Shown here piece after piece: positions 7,511 to 15,483 of a DNA stretch of 64,000 nucleotides. The translations under genes were made by a program, and so were the position numbers. The notes under the pieces are model-generated. The model was given only the letters and a program-made list of their open reading frames with translations. It ran no database searches and was not told the DNA's origin. This DNA comes from Planotetraspora kaengkrachanensis (GTDB lineage: Bacteria > Actinomycetota > Actinomycetes > Streptosporangiales > Streptosporangiaceae): contig NZ_BONV01000006.1 of the NCBI RefSeq assembly GCF_016862895.1, positions 186,001 to 250,000 of the forward strand, read 5' to 3'. Every line of letters begins with the position of its first letter. Position 1 is the stretch's first letter.

Positions 7511-8926
7511 ATGAACGCGAAGAACAAATGTTCGATCGTCGCACGCATCACGCTGTTCACCGGCGTGGTGGCCGCCATACTGTCCACGCTGCTGGCCGTC
7601 GTCATGATGGTCGCCATCCATAGTTTGGCCACTGGCTCGCTCATCCGGGAGGTCCACGCGATCAGCGGTCGGGTGGCCCAGAAGGTCGAGCAGTACGTCC
7701 AGGGCTACGTCGAGCTACCGGGTAGTCAGGTCCGCAACATCCAGATCGTCGATCCGCGGGGGCAGGTGGTCGCCTCCACAACAGCGCTACGCGGCAAGCC
7801 ACCCATGGCCGAATTCGGCCCGGGCAGCCAGGGCAGCAAGCAGGCAGTCGTGTGCGATGGGGTGTTCGGGGCCGACAAGTGTGACATCGTGGTCGCGCAG
7901 TCGGCCCGCTGGCATCAGCTGAACTGGACCGTCTATGCCTCCTCACCTGTTGTGCCCTGGTGGATCGATCCGCAGTTCGCCGGCCTTCTCGGCGGGTCCG
8001 CGATCATCTTGGTCGTGGCCGTCACGTACCTCGCCAACCAGATCGCCATCGCGTCCCTCCGGCCGGTTGGTGCCATTCGACGGGAGCTCGACGAGATCAA
8101 CGCGACCTGTCCCGGGCGCCGGGTACCGGTTCCGATTGGCAAGTGCGAGATCTCCTATCTGGCCAAGAGCATCAACCACACGCTGACCCGCCTACAAGGA
8201 GCGATGGAGCGGCAGCGCCAGTTCGCCGCGGACGCCTCCCACGACCTGCGCAGCCCTATCGCCGCGATGCGCGCAGAGGTCGAGGATGCGATGTTGGCGT
8301 CCCCAGAGGGCACCATGAACAGGACGGGGCGCGCCGTTCTCTCAAGCTTGGACCGGCTTGAGGCGATCGTGTCCGACCTGCTGACCATCGCCAAACTGGA
8401 CGCCGGCGCGGCGTGTAATAACGACCCGGTCGACCTGGCCGAGCTGGCGGAGGCAGAGTGCGGGAGGCGTCACCATGTGAGCAAGACGATCGTCTGCCGC
8501 CTCGAACCCGACGTGGTCGTACTGGGCGACCGGCTGCGCCTGGGCCGCCTGCTCACGAACCTACTCGACAACGCCGAACGTCACGCCGAAAGCACGATCA
8601 CGGTCAGTGTGCAGCAGGCCGACTCCAACGCCCGGGGCTTCCCGTACGGCGTCGCGGTGCTGGAGGTGATCGATGACGGGCCGGGCATCGAGCTGGACAA
8701 GCGCGAGCTGGTGTTCCAGCGGTTCGCCCGGCTGGACGCCGCCCGCAACAAAGACGCCGGGGGCACCGGGCTCGGCCTGGCGATCGCCCGCCAGATCGCC
8801 GAGGCGCACGGTGGCACCCTGCGGATCGAAGACAGCGACTGCGGTGCCCGCTTCGTCTTGCGCCTCCCGCGCCACCGGGAGACCGACCCGCACACACAGG
8901 ATCCAGGCCAGATGTCCATGACGTAG
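7511..8926 (+). CDS. Orphan two-component sensor histidine kinase
   Basis: This 471-aa inner-membrane kinase has transmembrane helix 1 at about residues 10-40 (ITLFTGVVAAILSTLLAVVMM), an extracytoplasmic sensor of about 110 residues, helix 2 near 155-180, a HAMP linker, the phospho-acceptor His244 in ASHDLRSPIAAMRAEVE and an ATPase domain with LLTNLLDNAERHAE, DDGPGI and GGTGLGLAIA. The ATG at 7511 is preferred over an in-frame ATG 30 bases upstream because CGGAG directly precedes it and the hydrophobic segment starts nearby. No response regulator gene adjoins it on either side, which is unusual for this kinase class. The 313-bp gap before it (7198-7510) holds no clear gene. Confidence 0.88.
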   Translation: MNAKNKCSIVARITLFTGVVAAILSTLLAVVMMVAIHSLATGSLIREVHAISGRVAQKVEQYVQGYVELPGSQVRNIQIVDPRGQVVASTTALRGKPPMAEFGPGSQGSKQAVVCDGVFGADKCDIVVAQSARWHQLNWTVYASSPVVPWWIDPQFAGLLGGSAIILVVAVTYLANQIAIASLRPVGAIRRELDEINATCPGRRVPVPIGKCEISYLAKSINHTLTRLQGAMERQRQFAADASHDLRSPIAAMRAEVEDAMLASPEGTMNRTGRAVLSSLDRLEAIVSDLLTIAKLDAGAACNNDPVDLAELAEAECGRRHHVSKTIVCRLEPDVVVLGDRLRLGRLLTNLLDNAERHAESTITVSVQQADSNARGFPYGVAVLEVIDDGPGIELDKRELVFQRFARLDAARNKDAGGTGLGLAIARQIAEAHGGTLRIEDSDCGARFVLRLPRHRETDPHTQDPGQMSMT

Positions 8927-9221
8927 GCGGCGGGGGGTCGGGGAGTCAGCGACTCACGGTCACTCGACACACCCGGTCCAGAGTCGACCCCTGGCCCGCA
9001 CCCCCCATTTTCCGAGTCCGGACGGCAAGAACAGCAGCCTGTTCTCAAACTCACAGCGTGGGTTCGCATGAACGGCGCACTGGCCCCGCAGGAACTCTCC
9101 GGAGGGTCGCAGATGGCCTGCTCGTCACCGCGGCGCGCCGGGAATGCGCCAGGGCGGCGCGCTGGCCCGTGACGACCACAGGAGGGGGCGGCGGCTGACA
9201 GTTCATCGAGTTGGTCAGATC

Positions 9222-9316
9222 GCCGTCGATGCTCAGCAGGGACTCGCCGACGACGGGGTTGGGGAACAGCTAGTACCACCATTCCGGCGCTCGGTTGGAG
9301 GTGAGGATCGATGAGC
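9222..9316 (-). pseudogene. IstB-like (IS21-type ATP-binding protein) C-terminal remnant
   Basis: Reverse-strand translation of this stretch gives ILTSNRAPEWWY, a stop, then LFPNPVVGESLL. This matches the conserved end of IstB-type insertion-sequence helper ATPases (SNR-PxEW--LFPNPV-AESLLDRL). The in-frame stop and the loss of similarity on both sides show a decayed fragment. The rest of the 640-bp gap 8927-9566 shows no gene that I can support. Confidence 0.45.
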
Positions 9317-9329
9317 CGGCAGTATGGGG

Positions 9330-9360
9330 AAGCCTGATCATCTTCTAGATGATCGGGCTT
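9330..9360. terminator. Strong inverted repeat, probable bidirectional terminator
   Basis: AAGCCTGATCATCT (9330-9343) pairs with AGATGATCGGGCTT (9347-9360) over 14 bp, including one G-T pair, around a three-base loop. TTTCC continues after it. It lies between the kinase gene and the convergent MarR gene and next to the IstB remnant, so it could instead be an insertion-sequence end structure. Confidence 0.55.
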
Positions 9361-9566
9361 TCCGCTTGTCTGACCGTCGCCTGACGGTGGGCCAGAGCCG
9401 GCCGTTCGGTTGCTGCTCAAGGGCCGTGACCGGGCAGCTCAGCGAGCTCAGGCTCGGACGCGAGGTCGCGATGACTTGAAGTCTTCGGCAAGGCGATCAA
9501 GGGGGCACTGCCTCCTTCTCCCGTACTTGCTGCCCCTGACCAGGTCGGCGAACAGCTCTCAGCTCG

Positions 9567-10034
9567 TCAGTCTTTGAGCGGGGCCCCGTGTTGCAGCGTT
9601 GCGACGATGGTGTCGGCGACATCTTGCAGGTGCTCGACCTGGAGCGGCGTCAGGTCTGCGAGGACGTGAGCCCGGACGGCGGCGATCTGCAGAGGGCCAA
9701 TGCGCCGGACCAGTTGCAGGCCGTCGTCGGTGAGGACGGCCTGTTGGGCTCGTCCCGGCTCGGGCGTCGGCTCGCGGCGTACGAGCTGGGCGCGCTCGAG
9801 CGCGCGCAACGCATGAGAGATCCGGCTCTGCGAGTACTGCAGTGTGTCGGCGAGCTCCTTGAGTCCGACCGTGCGGTGCGGAGCCTCGGACAGGAGCACC
9901 ATGACCTTGTAATGCGAGTGGGGCATGCCCGCATCGGCCTGGACCTGGCGCTCCAAATGGAGATCCACCAGATGGATCATCATCGCCAGCGAGCGCCATG
10001 CGGCGAGCTCCGGGGCGCTGAGTCTGGCCGTCAT
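9567..10034 (-). CDS. MarR-family transcriptional regulator
   Basis: This 155-aa MarR-type winged-helix repressor has LTAxE-like N-terminal helices (LAAWRSLAMMIHLVDLHLERQ), the recognition region VGLKELADTLQYSQSRISHALRALE (about residues 55-80) and the wing DDGLQLVRR. Such dimers repress neighbouring genes until a small ligand binds. It is divergent from a MoaF-like/SnoaL-like gene pair, and a 22-bp palindrome sits in the 130-bp gap, so it probably represses that pair and itself. The ligand is unknown. Confidence 0.87.
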   Translation of the reverse strand: MTARLSAPELAAWRSLAMMIHLVDLHLERQVQADAGMPHSHYKVMVLLSEAPHRTVGLKELADTLQYSQSRISHALRALERAQLVRREPTPEPGRAQQAVLTDDGLQLVRRIGPLQIAAVRAHVLADLTPLQVEHLQDVADTIVATLQHGAPLKD

Positions 10035-10105
10035 TGCAGCATCTTCGCAGATCCGATCGGACGGCGTGGGAATGGACCCAACGAGTTGAATGTTAAAGTC
10101 ACTTA

Positions 10106-10127
10106 GCGACTTGAAGTTTCAAGTCGC
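10106..10127. promoter_or_regulatory. MarR operator candidate, perfect 10-bp inverted repeat
   Basis: GCGACTTGAA (10106-10115) is mirrored perfectly by TTCAAGTCGC (10118-10127) around GT. A related half, AAGTCACTTAG, lies just upstream. The palindrome is 38 bp before the MoaF-like start and between the divergent MarR and MoaF-like genes, the usual place for an autoregulatory MarR site. Confidence 0.72.
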
Positions 10128-10164
10128 ATCGCGACCGAGGGGTCACGAGAGAGGAGTACTGACG

Positions 10165-10476
10165 ATGTCCAATCAGCTGGCCGGGCGAGAGTACCTGTTC
10201 GACCTGGGAGAGCTTCAGGTGCGCTACCGCTTCGACTCTGCCGAGTCGGCCACGTTCACGGTGGTCAACGGTGCGGGCCTGGCGCCCGATGGCCACACGG
10301 AGACCGTCGACATCACGGTCAAGGAACTGCGTTCCGGGCTGTACCTGAACAGCTGGCGCGAGGAAAGCGGCGCGACGGTGACCCACGTGGAGGACTTCGC
10401 CAACGGCGTCCTGTACTCCAACGTCACGGTCGACGGCCAGATCTACACCTTCGTCGGATCGATCAAGGAGGCATGA
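10165..10476 (+). CDS. MoaF-related small calycin-like protein
   Basis: This 103-aa protein resembles the MoaF family of small beta-barrel (calycin-like) proteins. The chain is predicted to be nearly all beta: YLFDLGELQVRYRF, ATFTVVNG, VDITVKELRSGLYLNSWRE and the ending QIYTFVGSIKEA. It has no signal peptide and is presumably cytoplasmic. The ATG at 10165 follows GAGAGGAG with good spacing; an in-frame upstream extension would cross the operator and is rejected. Its stop overlaps the next start by four bases (ATGA), so the two are translated together. Family assignment is by sequence feel; the biochemical role is unknown. Confidence 0.72.
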   Translation: MSNQLAGREYLFDLGELQVRYRFDSAESATFTVVNGAGLAPDGHTETVDITVKELRSGLYLNSWREESGATVTHVEDFANGVLYSNVTVDGQIYTFVGSIKEA

Positions 10477-10838
10477 CCATGGGCAACAAGGACATCGTCC
10501 TGACCGCGATGCATGAACTGTTCCACCAGAAGGACCTGACCGCGCTCGACCGGTACTGGGGCGAGCCGTATGTGCAGCACAACCCCACGATGCCCAACGG
10601 ACTGGACGGGCTGCGTGCCATCGTCCCCAATCTGGACGGGTTCTCCTGGGAACCGGCGCGCGTCGTCGAGGACGGTGACCTGGTCATCACACACAGCCGG
10701 GTACACGGCTGGGCCGAGCACCCGGTCGTCATCGCCGACATCTTCCGGCTCGAGAACGGCCGGATCGTCGAGCACTGGGATGTCGTCCAGGCGGAGGTCC
10801 CCGCCGAGTCGTCCGCCAACGGCAACCCGATGGTGTAA
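10473..10838 (+). CDS. SnoaL-like / NTF2-fold protein
   Basis: This 121-aa protein has the SnoaL-like polyketide-cyclase fold pattern: VLTAMHELFHQKDLTALDRYW, VQHNPTMPNGLDGLRAIV and the closing IFRLENGRIVEHWDVVQ. The conserved His in VQHNP and the Asp/Glu near the C-terminus match family members that act on small hydrophobic or cyclic compounds. It starts inside the stop of the MoaF-like gene (ATGA), is expressed with it, and falls under the same MarR operator. The substrate is unknown. Confidence 0.85.
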   Translation: MTMGNKDIVLTAMHELFHQKDLTALDRYWGEPYVQHNPTMPNGLDGLRAIVPNLDGFSWEPARVVEDGDLVITHSRVHGWAEHPVVIADIFRLENGRIVEHWDVVQAEVPAESSANGNPMV

Positions 10839-10916
10839 CCGCAACGCAGTCGTACGCCGGCCGGCGGTGCTCGCCGCCGGCCGGATCTCCGATCGATAAG
10901 GACTGACAACAGCTCA

Positions 10917-11504
10917 ATGAAGATTGCCATTTACGGAGCCGGCGGCATGGTCGGCAGCCGGATCGCGGCCGAGGCCGTCGATCGCGGCCACGACGTGATC
11001 GGGGTGACCCGGTCCGGTGGCGTCCTGCCGGGCGGCGTTCGGGCCTTGCGGGGAAGCGCGACCGACCCGTCCATCACCAAAGCCGTGGCCGACGAGGCCG
11101 ACGCCGTGGTGTGCGCGATAGGGCCCGACGACTACCTGGACGCCATCGCCACGTTGGCCACAACTGTCGGCCGGAAGCGGTTGCTGCTGGTCGGCGGCGC
11201 TGGAAGTCTCATCGTGGACGGGCAGCGCGTGGTGGATTCGCCGGACTTCCCGCCGCAGTACCAGGCGGGAGCGCTGATCATCGCGCAGGGGCTGGACTAC
11301 CTACGAGAACTGGGCGACGGCATTGAATGGACGATGCTCTCACCCGCCAAGGAGATGGCACCGGGCGAGCGCACGGGAACCTTCCGGCTCGGCCTCGATG
11401 CACCGGTCGGTGACCGGATCTCGGCGGAGGATTACGCGGTCGCACTCGTCGACGAGATCGAGCACCCGGTCCACTACCGTCGCCGATTCACCCTCGGCTA
11501 CTGA
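10917..11504 (+). CDS. NAD(P)-binding oxidoreductase of the NmrA/NADH-flavin reductase type
   Basis: This 195-aa Rossmann-fold protein starts directly with the dinucleotide loop MKIAIYGAGGMVGSRIA. It then has VVCAIGPDDYLDA, RLLLVGGAGSL and EWTMLSPAKEM, the pattern of atypical short-chain dehydrogenases annotated as NAD(P)H-binding or putative NADH-flavin reductases. No Tyr-x3-Lys catalytic pair is evident. AAGGA lies 13 bases upstream. It follows the SnoaL-like gene after 78 bp in the same direction and is often found in MarR/HxlR-controlled detoxification modules. Its membership of that transcript is inferred. Confidence 0.82.
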   Translation: MKIAIYGAGGMVGSRIAAEAVDRGHDVIGVTRSGGVLPGGVRALRGSATDPSITKAVADEADAVVCAIGPDDYLDAIATLATTVGRKRLLLVGGAGSLIVDGQRVVDSPDFPPQYQAGALIIAQGLDYLRELGDGIEWTMLSPAKEMAPGERTGTFRLGLDAPVGDRISAEDYAVALVDEIEHPVHYRRRFTLGY

Positions 11505-11669
11505 CAGTGATGCTGTGGGTGAGGGCCTCCCGTCGCTCACCGCCGAGCGAGCCGCGAGCGCCGATGCTCAACCGGGCGCTCAGATCGAGGCGTACCTCCC
11601 CGTAGGGGCGGATCGACCGTCACGACCGAGCACCTGGAACGGCTCTAGGCCATGTGGACTTGGCCTGTG

Positions 11670-11921
11670 TCAGCTCCCGGTGCGAGGGTCGATCAGGTCG
11701 ATCGTCTCTATGGACGGGACGCTGTCCTGCAGCACCGAGCTGATGAGCTCGCGGAGCTGGTGGGGCGGGATGATGCACTCCCAGCAGGTCTTGTCGCCCC
11801 CCACCAGGCGGAGTGTCAGCTGCGACTCGGTGGCGGACTCGACCTTCAAGTCGGCACCGTCGGCCTGGAAACCCTGGCGGAGCCCGTCGAGGGCCTTCTC
11901 GAGATCTTCCCTGGCGCTCAT
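11670..11921 (-). CDS. Small NifU C-terminal-domain-like protein with CxxC motif
   Basis: This 83-aa protein has the pattern of the NifU-like (thioredoxin-type) domain: helix DLEKALDGLRQGFQADGADLKVES, strand TLRLVGGD and the pair TCWEC (CxxC, about residues 47-51), followed by IIPPHQLRELI. Such domains carry Fe-S clusters or redox-active cysteines. The ATG at 11921 overlaps the stop of the upstream gene (ATGA, 11918-11921), so it is the third gene of a coupled operon with the CGSC protein and the 349-aa protein. The specific partner is not known. Confidence 0.78.
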   Translation of the reverse strand: MSAREDLEKALDGLRQGFQADGADLKVESATESQLTLRLVGGDKTCWECIIPPHQLRELISSVLQDSVPSIETIDLIDPRTGS

Positions 11922-12505
11922 GCCGCCTCCCCTACCAGGGCCGCGGCCACCGAGTCTACGATCTTGGCGGCCCGCTGCCTGAGCTCGTCGTCGCTGATCG
12001 CCGCGATCGGATGCTCGACTTCCACGAACTGCAGGTCTGGCCTGCCGAACGCCTTGGCGTGCGCGATGGCCGAGTTCATGAATACGGACGTGTGGATGGC
12101 GACCGTTGGGATACCTCGTGTCTCGAGTGCGACGGCGTCGCGCACGCATCCAGAGGTGCACGACCCGCAGGCTCCGACGCCGGTGACGACGAACTCGTAC
12201 TGACTCGCCAGGTCGTCCAGCAGTGACGGGTCGGCCGGGCGTGAGTAGACCAGCTTGCGCGCCATCCCGAATGGGCGCACACCGTAGTGCTCCTCGAGCA
12301 TGGTGCCGACGTGGCGCAGCAGGGGGCCGGCATTGCCTTTGGTGTTGTCCAGCAGCACGCCCCGCGCGCCGGTGAGTTCGGGAAGGCGGGGCGCGACGGA
12401 ACCGGAACCTCTTGCCGTCGCGGTCGGGTCGATCAGTCCGAACGACGATGTCAGGATGGCCGCGGCACGGGCCTTCCGGTCTTGGTCAGCTTTGACGGGA
12501 CACAC
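11918..12505 (-). CDS. UGSC-family (seleno)protein homologue, Cys form (CGSC)
   Basis: This 195-aa protein belongs to the family named for a UGSC selenocysteine motif. Here the selenocysteine position is Cys: VGACGSCTSGCVRDAV (about residues 105-120), followed by LETRGIPTVAIHTSVFMN. An N-terminal segment reads FGLIDPTAT and GVLLDNTKGNAGPLLRH. The family is thought to be redox-active but is not characterised. I take GTG at 12505 as the start because AGAGG lies eight bases upstream; a GTG at 12514 overlaps that site. It sits 12 bases after the 349-aa gene and overlaps the NifU-like gene. Confidence 0.78.
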   Translation of the reverse strand: MCPVKADQDRKARAAAILTSSFGLIDPTATARGSGSVAPRLPELTGARGVLLDNTKGNAGPLLRHVGTMLEEHYGVRPFGMARKLVYSRPADPSLLDDLASQYEFVVTGVGACGSCTSGCVRDAVALETRGIPTVAIHTSVFMNSAIAHAKAFGRPDLQFVEVEHPIAAISDDELRQRAAKIVDSVAAALVGEAA

Positions 12506-12517
12506 ATTGCTCACCTC

Positions 12518-13567
12518 TCATATCTCGATCTTGCGAGTTACCGACCGGGTGCCCCAGCCGGGAAGGTAGGCGGAATGGCGGCCCGGGCCGCCGGCCACGA
12601 TCACCACGATGTCGGTGACCCGGCGGGCGACGGGGATGCGTGAGTCCGGGTCGTCTCGGTCAACCCAGCGTGGCCAGGTCGTGTAGTTCTGCGTGTTGCG
12701 GCCGTGGATGCCGCCGGCCTTGATCTCGGCGTGCCCTCGGGTCGCGTTCTGGAAAAGGAAGTGCTGTACGTCCGCCTTTGTCCAGCCGGACGACGCGATG
12801 ATCTGCGCGTGTTCCGGGCACAGCACCACGAAGCTCTCGCCCTGGATGAAGATGTGGTTCGAGCCGAGGTTCGTCATCATGCTGGCGACGGTCTTGAGAA
12901 TGTCGAACGGGTTGTCGGCCGCCTGGTTGTTGATGTTCTGCGGCCCCTCGGCGCCGTACAGTGTGACCGCGCTGTCGGTGCTCCGCAGCCCCCGGTCGAC
13001 GTGCAGTCCCGGCCAGGGAGACGCCTCCTCGTTTTCCCCGATGCAGAAGCTGAACTTCCCGGGCTGGCCGAGTGTCGCCTTGTCGGTCTCACCGGGACGG
13101 GATCCGCCGATGTTGACCAAGGCGAGCTTCAGCGCCCTCCCCAAGGTCGCGTTCGCCCGCACGCCCTGCCCGAAAGTGTTCGCGCCCGAGTTGATCCCCA
13201 GCTCGTTCCGGATCGGCCCGTGCAGGATCATCAGAGGCGATGCCATGTGGGTCGAGCACTGAATTCCCCCGATGTTCATCGCCGGATCGGTGGCGGCTTC
13301 CAGTGCCGCGATCAGCACCGGCATGTGTTCCGGGACACAACCGGCCATTACCGCATTGGCCGCGATCTTCTCGACCGTCGCAGCCCCGCCAAGAGGGGGT
13401 ATTTCGGCAATTAAATCGCCGGATTTCCGGCCGCTGTGCTCCACGAATTCCGCGACCCGCAGGGCGGTCGGTGGAATAACGGGAAGGCCGTCAGTCCAGC
13501 CTGCCCTGAAGCAGGTCTCTAACAATTCCAGCACGTCGGATGTGACGATTCCGATGTCGGATGTCAT
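12518..13567 (-). CDS. Conserved protein associated with UGSC redox proteins (function unknown)
   Basis: This 349-aa protein has the conserved elements WTDGLPVIPPT, KIAANAVMAGCVPEHMPVLIAALEA, PGKFSFCIGENEEASPW and NIFxxGxxxVVLCPEHA-like strands, as in large conserved proteins that occur with, or fused to, UGSC-motif proteins. There is no signal peptide. The start is ATG at 13567 with GAGGGGG seven bases before it; an upstream extension lacks similarity. It is the first gene of a three-gene operon and is divergent from a LysR regulator, which probably controls it. I know of no assigned reaction. Confidence 0.75.
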   Translation of the reverse strand: MTSDIGIVTSDVLELLETCFRAGWTDGLPVIPPTALRVAEFVEHSGRKSGDLIAEIPPLGGAATVEKIAANAVMAGCVPEHMPVLIAALEAATDPAMNIGGIQCSTHMASPLMILHGPIRNELGINSGANTFGQGVRANATLGRALKLALVNIGGSRPGETDKATLGQPGKFSFCIGENEEASPWPGLHVDRGLRSTDSAVTLYGAEGPQNINNQAADNPFDILKTVASMMTNLGSNHIFIQGESFVVLCPEHAQIIASSGWTKADVQHFLFQNATRGHAEIKAGGIHGRNTQNYTTWPRWVDRDDPDSRIPVARRVTDIVVIVAGGPGRHSAYLPGWGTRSVTRKIEI

Positions 13568-13763
13568 TTGTTTCCCCCTCGGATTCCATGTCCCTTCCGC
13601 GAAGAAGGGGCGCCGTCGGACACCACACTCCATTGTCTTAAGAATCTTGTTTGCCGAGCAGGCATCAGCGCGCTACTCTCGAATCTAACAGCCAGTGGAA
13701 ACGAGGGTCAAATGATGACTGGACAATCGCGCGAAATTCATTTCCGCATGACGGGATTCGTAA

Positions 13764-14714
13764 ATGAATAAAGCACTGAACGCGGTATGCCCGATACTCG
13801 TGCAGTTCGCCGCGGTCGCGCGCGAGGGCCAGATAACCCGGGCGGCGGCCGCGCTCGGCGTCCCTCAGCCAACCGTCACCCGTCACCTCGCGCGACTGGA
13901 AAGCGTGCTGGGAGTCCGCCTGTACACCAGGGGACCGGGGGGAGTCACGCTCACCGCAGACGGCGAGATGCTCCTCGAACCAGTTGAGCAGGCGCTGGCC
14001 CTGCTGCTCAGCGGCGTCAGCCGACTGGAGGCCGCCGGTCCCGGGGAGCAGCGAGTCTCGCTGGCATTCCTGCACACTCTCGGCGAAGAGACGGTGCCGT
14101 CGCTGTTGCGCACGTTCGGCGAGATCACTCCGCACGCGACGTTCTCGCTGATCCAGGACAGTGCTAATGGTCTCCTGCAGCGCCTGGCCGACGGGGAGGC
14201 CGAACTGTGCCTGACATCCCCGCTGCCGGACGACCCCGCCCTCAACGTGGTACGCCTCGGCGTGCAGCGCCTGGTCCTGGCGGTGCCGGAGCATCACGAC
14301 CTCGCGCGGGAACCGGCCACGGCTCTCGCGGCGGCCGCCAGCGAGGACTTCGTGACCCTCGAACCCCGCAACCACATGCGCAACATGGCCGATGCCCTCT
14401 GCCAGGCCGTCGGATTCGAGCCGCACATCACATTCGAGGCGTCCGGCGTCAGCACCCTCCGTGGCCTGGTGGCGGCAGGACTGGGCGTGGCGATCGTCCC
14501 CGCGGCGCCCTCGCCGGCTGCGGGCGTGGTGGAAGTGCCCCTTGCCGACAAGGGCGCCTACCGCGAGATCGGCCTGGCATGGCGGCGCGACATCAGCTTG
14601 CCGGGACCGGCCGACGAGTTCCGCCGCTTTGTCATCGACCGGTTCCGCTCCGAGCCCTTCACGGTGCGCGACGGCATAGAAGCAGGAGGTACGCAGGGTG
14701 AGCAAGATCGCTGA
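13764..14714 (+). CDS. LysR-family transcriptional regulator
   Basis: This 316-aa LysR-type regulator has an N-terminal helix-turn-helix (FAAVAREGQITRAAAALGVPQPTVTRHLARLESVLGVRLYTR, abbreviated landmarks VAREGQITRAAAALGV and PTVTRHLARLE) and a periplasmic-binding-protein-like effector domain (about residues 95-300). It is divergent from the CGSC operon, and its 3' end overlaps the GTG start of CoA-transferase subunit A by 17 bases. It therefore links two metabolic units and probably responds to a pathway acid or CoA ester. The ATG has no strong ribosome site. The inverted repeat ATTCATTT...AAATGAAT (13736-13769) spans the start. Confidence 0.88.
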   Translation: MNKALNAVCPILVQFAAVAREGQITRAAAALGVPQPTVTRHLARLESVLGVRLYTRGPGGVTLTADGEMLLEPVEQALALLLSGVSRLEAAGPGEQRVSLAFLHTLGEETVPSLLRTFGEITPHATFSLIQDSANGLLQRLADGEAELCLTSPLPDDPALNVVRLGVQRLVLAVPEHHDLAREPATALAAAASEDFVTLEPRNHMRNMADALCQAVGFEPHITFEASGVSTLRGLVAAGLGVAIVPAAPSPAAGVVEVPLADKGAYREIGLAWRRDISLPGPADEFRRFVIDRFRSEPFTVRDGIEAGGTQGEQDR

Positions 14715-15483
14715 GTCCGCCGGCGCGGCCGTCGCCGACATCACGGACGGCCGGACAATCGCGATCGGCGGGTTCGGGCTCTGCGGAACACCATCAGCCT
14801 TGATCGAGGCGCTACTGCAATCTGGCGCGACTGATTTGCACATCATCACGAACAACTGCGGTCCCGACAGCTCGGATGTGACCCGCCTTCTCCGGGCCGG
14901 CCGCGTCCGCCGCGTCAGCGCCTCCTACATCGGAGATAATTCAGAATTCCTGAACAGCTACCTGGGCGGGGCCATCACGGTGGACCTGATCCCGCAGGGA
15001 ACCCTGGCCGAGAAGCTCCGTAGCGGCGGCGCCGGAATCCCCGCCTTTTACACGCCCACCGGTGTCGGGACCGCCGTCGCTCAGGGCGGCATTCCCGTGC
15101 GGTACGGAAGCGGGAGCGGGTTCGCCGCGGAGTATTCGGCGCCCCGACATGTCGCCGAGTTCGACGGGCGTGAATACCTGCTCGAGCGGAGCCTCACCGC
15201 GGATTTCGCGCTGGTCCGGGCCGAAACCGCGGACACGATCGGGAACTTGCGCTTCCGGGGGGCGGCGCGGAATTTCAACCCGCTGTGCGCGATGGCCGCC
15301 CGCGTCGCCATCGTCGAGGTTCAGGAGGTCGTGGAGGCAGGCGGGATTCCCCCCGATGACGTCCACCTGCCTGGCGTGTTCATCTCGCGTGTGGTGGACC
15401 TCGGAGGGCGCATGCGGAAGCCGATCGAGCGCCTCAGGACAACCGATCCCGTTCCGGCGGGCGGCGGGAGCCACGGGCTATGA
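14698..15483 (+). CDS. 3-oxoacid CoA-transferase family, subunit A
   Basis: This 261-aa protein is the alpha subunit of a family I CoA-transferase (succinyl-CoA:3-ketoacid type), which moves CoA from a donor acyl-CoA to an acid. Landmarks are DGRTIAIGGFGLCGTPSALIEALL, HIITNNCGPDS and LIPQGTLAEKLRSGGAGIPAFYTPTG. The GTG start at 14698 lies within the end of the LysR gene, and the stop overlaps subunit B (ATGA), so the three genes are translationally linked. The substrate acid is unknown; it could be a beta-keto acid from aromatic or other ring degradation. Confidence 0.88.
   Translation: MSKIAESAGAAVADITDGRTIAIGGFGLCGTPSALIEALLQSGATDLHIITNNCGPDSSDVTRLLRAGRVRRVSASYIGDNSEFLNSYLGGAITVDLIPQGTLAEKLRSGGAGIPAFYTPTGVGTAVAQGGIPVRYGSGSGFAAEYSAPRHVAEFDGREYLLERSLTADFALVRAETADTIGNLRFRGAARNFNPLCAMAARVAIVEVQEVVEAGGIPPDDVHLPGVFISRVVDLGGRMRKPIERLRTTDPVPAGGGSHGL

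Noticed and set aside
13736-13769. Inverted repeat ATTCATTT/AAATGAAT over the LysR start codon as an RNA switch.
   Set aside because: The 18-base loop and AT-only arms make a weak hairpin. It is noted only as a possible protein site.
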